This document shows positions 12,606 to 17,273 of a stretch of DNA of 17,273 bases, one piece after another; within the stretch, counting starts at the first letter, position 1; each line of letters opens with the position of its first letter. Source of the DNA: an uncultured Kineosporia sp. (GTDB lineage: Bacteria; Actinomycetota; Actinomycetes; Actinomycetales; Kineosporiaceae). Location: the NCBI GenBank assembly GCA_937859855.1, contig CALMAR010000428.1, forward strand, positions 1 to 17,273, read 5' to 3'. Position numbers and translations under genes: made by a program. Under the pieces are notes generated by a model. That model did no database searches. It was given only the letters and a program-made list of their open reading frames with translations, and was not told where the DNA came from.

Positions 12606-13426
12606 ACCGCACCTCCTCGCAGCTGGAAGACCACGGTGCGGTCCAGTTCGATGCGTTTGAAGTCGTCGTCCAGAGCCAGCGCGCTCTCGGCGCCACCCAG
12701 CACCAGATAGCCACCCGGCCGCAGCATCCGGCGCACGTTGGCCAGCACGGAGCGCTTGGCCGGCAGGTCGAAGTAGATCAGCACGTTGCGCAGGAAGATC
12801 AGATCGCAGACCGGCAGCCCGACCGTCCGCTGAGCGAGGTTGCCCCGCTCGAACTGGGTCATCGACCGCACGTGGTCGCGCAGCACCCACTCCCGTCCCA
12901 CCTGATCGAAGTGTTCCACCAGGTAGCGCGCCGGCAGGCCACGATTGATCTCCAGTTGCGAGAACCGGCCTGCCCGAGCACGTTCCACCATGGCCTTGGA
13001 GATGTCGGTGCCGATGATCCGGGCGCTGAAGCCGGGATTGTGCGGCAGCCACTCCAGCAACAGCATGGCCAGCGAGTAGGCCTCCTGGCCGCTCGAGCAG
13101 GCCGCCGACCAGATCGTCACCTGGCGACCCGGCGCGCGCGAGGCCACGTCCGGCAGCAGGGTCTGGCTGAACGCCTCGAACGGATGGGAATCCCGGAACC
13201 AGGACGTCTCGTTCGTGGTCAGCGCGTCGATCACGTTCTCGCTCAGCCGTTCGTTGCCACGACGGAGCTCGTGCACCAGGGTGGTGACGTCGCCGTGGCC
13301 GTATTCGCGGGCCACCGGAGCCAGCCGGGACTCGATCAGGTATTCCTTGCCCGGCTGCAGGTCGATGGCGCTGCGCTGGCGGACCAGCGAGCTGACGAAA
13401 GTGAAATCCGCATGGCTGAGCGTCAT
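12602..13426 (-). CDS. cheR: CheR, chemoreceptor glutamate methyltransferase
   Basis: This 274-aa protein has normal CheR length. It uses S-adenosylmethionine to methylate receptor glutamates during adaptation. The N-terminal helical domain (1-90) ends in NETSWFRDS (72-80). The SAM-binding motif is WSAACSSGQEAYSLA (106-120), followed by GTDIS (139-143) and DLIFLRNVLIYFD (208-220). The usual GEE of the motif is GQE, a common variant. No TPR extension is present. The ATG overlaps the cheB stop, and the TGA overlaps the cheX start, both as ATGA. Confidence 0.97.
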   Translation of the reverse strand: MTLSHADFTFVSSLVRQRSAIDLQPGKEYLIESRLAPVAREYGHGDVTTLVHELRRGNERLSENVIDALTTNETSWFRDSHPFEAFSQTLLPDVASRAPGRQVTIWSAACSSGQEAYSLAMLLLEWLPHNPGFSARIIGTDISKAMVERARAGRFSQLEINRGLPARYLVEHFDQVGREWVLRDHVRSMTQFERGNLAQRTVGLPVCDLIFLRNVLIYFDLPAKRSVLANVRRMLRPGGYLVLGGAESALALDDDFKRIELDRTVVFQLRGGAV

Positions 13427-14562
13427 GTCGCCGCTCCCGGCGCGGCAGAACCATCCGGTGCGGCGGTGGCGTGCCGGCCCGGAGCCGGGGTCAGCTCAGC
13501 GGCCAGTTGTTCACCCAGTTCGGTCAGCGGCAGCACCCGATCAGCCTGCCCGGCCGTGACCACAGCGCCCGGCATTCCCCAGACCACACTGGTGGCTTCG
13601 TCCTGCGCATACACCGTTCCCCCCGCGGATCTGATTGTGGTGGCACCCTGAGCGCCATCCCGGCCCATCCCGGTCAGCACGGCCGCCAGTACCCGATCCC
13701 GGAAAACTCCTGACACCGAACGGAAGAGCACGTCCACAGACGGCTTGCAGTAGTTCTCCGGAGCCGCGTCAGACAGGTGGGCCACGATCGACGTCCCCCT
13801 CGTCTGCACCTCGAGATGACGGCCCCCCGGCGCCACCAGTACCTGGCCCCGCGACAGCGGAACCCCTTCCTCTGCTTCAACAATCGTCAATGGGCTGACC
13901 GAGTTGAGTCGTTCGGCCAACATCCTGGTGAAGATGGGGGGCATGTGCTGAACAATCACCACCGGAACACTCAGGTCGGCGGGCAGACTGCTCAATACCG
14001 AGGCCAGTGCGTCCGGCCCCCCCGTCGAGGAGCCGATCGCCAGTACCTCGTAAACCCCCGTCCGGCTGGCTGGTCGCGGATGCGGTACCGGCAGGGGCGG
14101 GGGAATCGCGGCCGAGTGCACAGCCAGCCGGCGGGCGCTGGTCAAGGCGATGATCTTGGGAATCAGCTGGTCGCGGATGCTCTGCTTGCTGTCGGCGATG
14201 CTGCCGACATTCGCCGGCTTGGTCACGTAGTCGCTGGCCCCAGCCGCAAGTGCGTCCAAGGTCGCCGATGCGCCGCGCTCGGTCAGGGTCGAGAACATCA
14301 CCACTGGCATCCGCGGATGATTGACCCGCAGCGCCTTGACCGCGGAAATGCCGTCCATGACCGGCATCTCGATGTCCATGGTGACGGCGTCCGGCTTGAG
14401 TTCGTCGATCTTCTCCAGTGCCACCTGGCCGTTCTGCGCCGTGCCGGCCACCTCGATCTGCGGGTGGGCGTCCAGCACCTCGGCGACGATCCGGCGGACC
14501 ACGACCGAGTCGTCCACCACCACCACCCGAATCGGCGCCCCGATCGGCGCGGGCTCGTTCAT
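13423..14562 (-). CDS. cheB: CheB, receptor methylesterase/deamidase
   Basis: This 379-aa protein is intact CheB. The receiver domain (about 10-130) has D17-D18, phospho-acceptor D63 (TMDIEMPVMDG) and K115. A Pro/His-rich linker (about 150-168) follows. The methylesterase domain has the catalytic triad S179 (GSSTGG), H206 (VQHMP) and D302 (TGMGRDG). Phosphorylation by CheA would activate removal of receptor methyl groups, opposing CheR. A short Ala/Pro-rich C-terminal tail is present. Both ends overlap their neighbours by ATGA. Confidence 0.97.
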   Translation of the reverse strand: MNEPAPIGAPIRVVVVDDSVVVRRIVAEVLDAHPQIEVAGTAQNGQVALEKIDELKPDAVTMDIEMPVMDGISAVKALRVNHPRMPVVMFSTLTERGASATLDALAAGASDYVTKPANVGSIADSKQSIRDQLIPKIIALTSARRLAVHSAAIPPPLPVPHPRPASRTGVYEVLAIGSSTGGPDALASVLSSLPADLSVPVVIVQHMPPIFTRMLAERLNSVSPLTIVEAEEGVPLSRGQVLVAPGGRHLEVQTRGTSIVAHLSDAAPENYCKPSVDVLFRSVSGVFRDRVLAAVLTGMGRDGAQGATTIRSAGGTVYAQDEATSVVWGMPGAVVTAGQADRVLPLTELGEQLAAELTPAPGRHATAAPDGSAAPGAAT

Positions 14563-14930
14563 GCTGGCACCAGCCCGAGCAGGGCCAGCTTCTCGGCGAT
14601 CACTTCGGAGGTGAACGGCTTGATCACGTACTCATGGGCTCCAGCCGCCAGCGCCCGGACGATCTGGGCCTGCTCGCTCTCAGTGGTGACCATCATCAGG
14701 GTGATGTCGCGGAACTCGGACCGCTCCCGGCAGGTCTTGATGAAGTGCAGTCCATCCATCACCGGCATGTTCCAGTCGACCAGGGCGAGCTGCGGGCGCA
14801 GGCCGTCGTCGAGCACATCCAGCGCGTCCTGGCCGTGCTCGGCCTGGGCCACGTCGAAACCGAGCCCACCCAGCAAGCGGGTCAGGATCGCACGCATAGC
14901 GCGTGAGTCGTCAACCACCAGGGCCAGCAC
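14559..14930 (-). CDS. cheY: CheY-type single-domain response regulator (proximal copy)
   Basis: This is a 123-aa receiver domain. It has D7-D8 (ALVVDDSRAMR), phospho-acceptor D52 in LVDWNMPVMDGLHF, conserved T82 (MMVTTE) and K104 (YVIKPF). GTG 14930 is chosen because GAGAGGA lies 6 bases upstream and the product begins at the first beta strand. A TTG at 14990 overlapping the cheW stop would add 20 Arg/Pro-rich residues. With the GTG start a 56-base gap follows cheW. The stop overlaps cheB (ATGA). It resembles the distal CheY only in shared receiver motifs, so this is not a recent duplicate. Confidence 0.92.
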   Translation of the reverse strand: MLALVVDDSRAMRAILTRLLGGLGFDVAQAEHGQDALDVLDDGLRPQLALVDWNMPVMDGLHFIKTCRERSEFRDITLMMVTTESEQAQIVRALAAGAHEYVIKPFTSEVIAEKLALLGLVPA

Positions 14931-14936
14931 GGTGCG

Positions 14937-14943
14937 TCCTCTC
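14937..14943 (-). promoter_or_regulatory. Ribosome binding site of the proximal cheY
   Basis: On the minus strand GAGAGGA lies 6 bases before GTG 14930. It supports this start over the TTG at 14990, which would be coupled directly to cheW. Confidence 0.65.
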
Positions 14944-14986
14944 GGGTTCTGGGTTCGGGGCCGGTTGGGTAGGCGGCTGACGGTCG

Positions 14987-15427
14987 TCAACCGGTTATCA
15001 GTTGGAAGTCGTTGATCTGCAGCAGTTTCCGGGCATCCAGGGCCAGCAGCAGCTGGTCGGGCAAGGTGTAGGCCCCCAGCAGCAGTGGCCGCACAGCCGG
15101 GTCAACGGTGGCCGGGGTGGCCTCGAACGACACCTGCGACACCTCGATCACGCCGCCGATCTCGTCCACCAGCAGGCTGACCGGCTCGTCGTCCACCCGG
15201 ACCACCACGTTGATCGGGTCACGGCCGGTGCTGGACGGCGGCAGGCCCAGCCGGATGCGGACATCGATCGCGGTCAGTACCTCGCCGCGCAGGTTGATCA
15301 GCCCGGCGATTTCGGCGCAGGCCAGTGGAACCGGGGTCAGGGCCTGCACCCGGACCACTTCCTGAACCAGGCCGACCTCGACCCCGAACAGGTAGCGGCC
15401 GATGTGAAAGGTCGATAGCTGGGTCAT
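14987..15427 (-). CDS. cheW: CheW, receptor-kinase coupling protein
   Basis: This 146-aa protein is a single CheW domain of usual size. It links chemoreceptor tips to the P5 domain of CheA. The SH3-like fold opens STFHIGRYLFGVEVGLVQEV and carries the hallmark GLINLRGEVLTAIDVRIRLG, including the conserved Arg47. LLVDEIGGVIEV follows near residue 85, and the last strands read LLALDARKLL. The ATG overlaps the cheA stop (ATGA). Confidence 0.95.
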   Translation of the reverse strand: MTQLSTFHIGRYLFGVEVGLVQEVVRVQALTPVPLACAEIAGLINLRGEVLTAIDVRIRLGLPPSSTGRDPINVVVRVDDEPVSLLVDEIGGVIEVSQVSFEATPATVDPAVRPLLLGAYTLPDQLLLALDARKLLQINDFQLITG

Positions 15428-17273
15428 CCGGCCACCCCGATCAGCTCGAAGAACAGCGGATCAGCGCTGCGGACGGCGGATTCGACGTCCAGCAGCTCGA
15501 CCACCCGGTCACCGACCACCACACTGCCCAGCAACGCGCTGTCGTCGATGTCGCTGCGAGTGCCCGGCTGTTCGGTGGCGATGTCGAGGATGCGGTCAAC
15601 CACGAAGCCGACGCTGCGCTCGCCCCGGGTGTAGACGACCAGTTGCTCGGTGTCCCGTTGCTCCGGCTGGCCGCTGGAGCCGAAAGCGCCGACCAGGCCG
15701 TTGATCCGGACCAGCGGCATGATGTGGCCGCGGTACTGCACCACCTCGCGGCCACCGACCCGTTCCACCGACGTGCTCGGAATTTCCTCCAGCCGGGTCA
15801 CCACGTCCAGAGGGATGGCGGCCCGCCGCCCTCCAGCCAGTTCCACCACCAGCACCGGGTCCAGGACGTGCACCTGCTCGCTGTCCTGGGCGGAACGCTG
15901 ACCGGCCACGCTGGAGAGGACGTCGGCCCGCCGGGCCAGGGTCGCGGCGTCGAGGATCAGTACCACCGATCCGTCCCCCAGGATGGTGGCGCCGGCGTAC
16001 AGCGGCACGTTCTTCAGGTGCCGGCCCAGCGGCTTGACCACGATCTCCTGGGTGTCCAGGACGTCATCCACCACCAGCCCGAACCGCTGCTGCTCGGCCT
16101 GCAGGACCACGATGAAGCTGGCCCGGCCATCCGCTTCGTCCTCACCCGAACCACCCCCTGAACCGGCTGAACCGGCTGAACCGGCTGGCACCAGCCCGAG
16201 CTGCTCGTCCAGCCGGACCAGCGGAAGCAGAGTGCCTCGCAGCCGGTAGACCGGAGCACCGGAGATCAGCTCGATCCCGCCGCGGGCGTGCTCACCCGAC
16301 AACCGGACCAGCTCCAGCACGCTCACCTGCGGTACCGCGTAGCGCCGCCCGGCACAGCCGATGGTCAGCGCCGGGATGATGGCCAGGGTCAGCGGGATGG
16401 TCAGCCGGAAGATCGAGCCGCTGCCAGGAGTGCTGATCACGTCGACCGAGCCGCCGATGGACTCGATCCGGGTCTTCACCACATCCATGCCGACGCCGCG
16501 GCCGGACACATTGGTGACCTGACCAGCGGTGGAGAATCCGGGCAGGAAGATCAGCTGATTGATCTCGCGCACGCTCATAGCGGCCAGCTGGGTGGCGCTG
16601 ACCAGGTTGCGTTCCATCGCCTTGAGCCCGATCACCTCGGGATCGATGCCCTTGCCGTCGTCCGCGATCTCCAGATGGACCTGGCCGGCCTCGTGATAGG
16701 CGCGCAGGGTGAGCGTGCCTTCGAGTGATTTGCCGGCCGCGGTCCGGACCTCCGGCGCCTCGATGCCGTGATCGATGCCGTTGCGAACCAGGTGAGTGAG
16801 CGGGTCCTTGATCGCCTCGAGCACGCTGCGGTCCAGCTCGGTGTCGGCGCCCTCCATCACCAGCTTCACCTGGCGCCCACATTGCCGGGACAGATCGCGC
16901 ACGATCCGGGGCAGCTTGCTCCAGACCGCCTCCACCGGCTGCATCCGGGTTTTCATCACCTGTTCCTGCAGCTCACTGGTGACCAGGCTGAGCCGCTGGG
17001 CCGATCGGGCCAGAACGCTGTCCTTCTGGCTGTCCAGCTCGGACACCAGCTGGTTGCGGGCCAGCACCAGCTCGCCGACCATCCGCATCAGGGTGTCGAG
17101 CAGATCCACATCCACCCGGACCGAGCTCTCGATCACCGAGCGGGAGCGCGCGTCCGGGCTATCGGCCGGCGCCGGCCCGGGTTCTGGTGCTGCCTCCGGT
17201 TCTGGCGCTGGTTCTGCCGCTGGTTCCGCCGCTGGTTCTGGCGCTGGCCCCGACGCGGGCGCCGCATCGTGAC
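15424..17273 (-). CDS. cheA: CheA, chemotaxis histidine kinase (N-terminus outside window), with two CheW-like domains
   Basis: The frame stays open to the right edge, so the phosphorylated His domain (P1) lies outside. Visible first is an Ala/Pro/Glu-rich linker of about 40 residues, then the P3 dimer helices (DLLDTLMRMVGELVLARNQL, from 17106 down). The P4 ATPase domain has N box HLVRNGIDHGIE near 16795, G1 DDGKGID near 16660, F box FLPGFSTA near 16545 and G2 GRGVGMD near 16500. P5 begins near 16400 with a Gly/Ser/acidic insert at about 16140-16185. A second CheW-like domain occupies about 15865-15470 (VELAGGRRAAIPLDVV, GHIMPLVRINGLVG, SVGFVVDRILDI). It phosphorylates CheY and CheB in response to receptors. 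It is the first gene of the visible che set. Confidence 0.96.
   Translation of the reverse strand, partial: HDAAPASGPAPEPAAEPAAEPAPEPEAAPEPGPAPADSPDARSRSVIESSVRVDVDLLDTLMRMVGELVLARNQLVSELDSQKDSVLARSAQRLSLVTSELQEQVMKTRMQPVEAVWSKLPRIVRDLSRQCGRQVKLVMEGADTELDRSVLEAIKDPLTHLVRNGIDHGIEAPEVRTAAGKSLEGTLTLRAYHEAGQVHLEIADDGKGIDPEVIGLKAMERNLVSATQLAAMSVREINQLIFLPGFSTAGQVTNVSGRGVGMDVVKTRIESIGGSVDVISTPGSGSIFRLTIPLTLAIIPALTIGCAGRRYAVPQVSVLELVRLSGEHARGGIELISGAPVYRLRGTLLPLVRLDEQLGLVPAGSAGSAGSGGGSGEDEADGRASFIVVLQAEQQRFGLVVDDVLDTQEIVVKPLGRHLKNVPLYAGATILGDGSVVLILDAATLARRADVLSSVAGQRSAQDSEQVHVLDPVLVVELAGGRRAAIPLDVVTRLEEIPSTSVERVGGREVVQYRGHIMPLVRINGLVGAFGSSGQPEQRDTEQLVVYTRGERSVGFVVDRILDIATEQPGTRSDIDDSALLGSVVVGDRVVELLDVESAVRSADPLFFELIGVAG
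16160..16186 (-). repeat. Three tandem 9-base units in the CheA P5 insert
   Basis: On the plus strand GAACCGGCT occurs three times in a row. It encodes Ala-Gly-Ser repeats in a glycine-rich, then acidic loop within the first CheW-like domain of CheA. It is a flexible loop expansion in frame. Confidence 0.9.
17207..17242 (-). repeat. Three near-identical 12-base units in the CheA linker
   Basis: The plus strand reads GCTGGTTCTGCC-like units three times, encoding Ala-Glu-Pro-Ala repeats in the linker before the P3 domain. Such low-complexity linkers between P1/P2 and P3 are flexible tethers. Confidence 0.8.

Noticed and set aside
12075..13454. A single 459-codon frame that seems to join cheX to an upstream region
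   Set aside because: The part upstream of 12605 runs out of frame over cheR. The ATG at 12605, with an ATGA overlap to the cheR stop, gives a normal CheX.
14931..14990. An N-terminal extension of the proximal CheY from TTG 14990
   Set aside because: The added residues are Arg/Pro-rich and not part of a receiver fold, and a better ribosome site precedes GTG 14930. It is not fully excluded because the TTG would overlap the cheW stop.

Overview
The window is a stretch of high-GC bacterial chromosome that carries part of a flagellar and chemotaxis locus. The GC-rich third codon positions, the frequent GTG/TTG starts, the gene order fliO-fliP-fliQ-fliR-flhB-flhA followed by an FlhF-like gene, and tightly coupled che genes all fit a motile actinobacterium. 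The genus cannot be fixed from sequence alone.

Left half, plus strand (about 1-9550). This is the flagellar type III export operon: the C-terminal end of fliO, then fliP, an unexpected SRPBCC-fold gene, fliQ, fliR, flhB, a 425-base gap, flhA, a very long FlhF-like gene and a small two-helix membrane protein. FliP/Q/R form the export gate, FlhB is the substrate-specificity switch (NPTH autocleavage site present) and FlhA is the proton-coupled export ring protein. The FlhF-like protein keeps an FlhF-type N-terminus and a C-terminal region shaped like the SRP-GTPase domain. Its P-loop is degenerate, and a very long acidic, repeat-bearing spacer separates the two ends.

Middle (about 9551-9883). 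This is the junction between two convergent operons. It holds no gene, but it is rich in palindromes: a strong hairpin, two near-identical 44-base palindromic elements, a third decayed copy between them and a pair of adjoining short palindromes. The likely roles are termination from both sides and/or a dispersed repeat family.

Right half, minus strand (17273 down to 9884). This is a chemotaxis operon read in the order cheA (5' end outside the window), cheW, cheY, cheB, cheR, cheX, a second cheY, a divergent CheC/CheX-like gene and an EAL-HDOD gene. Six of the first seven junctions are 4-base start/stop overlaps, or 1 base at the CheY to CheX-like junction. The exception is cheW to cheY, where a re-chosen GTG start leaves a 56-base gap. 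CheA-CheW would relay receptor signals to two CheY proteins. CheR and CheB would adapt receptors. CheX, and possibly its neighbour, would dephosphorylate CheY-P. The terminal EAL-HDOD protein ties the operon to cyclic-di-GMP, although one catalytic glutamate is replaced by serine. No receptor, cheD or cheZ is visible.

The points most worth following are the degenerate, acidic FlhF-like protein, the two D-x3-E-x2-N proteins flanking one CheY, the CheA with two CheW-like domains, the altered EAL site, the SRPBCC gene inside the export operon and the repeated palindromes at the convergent junction.
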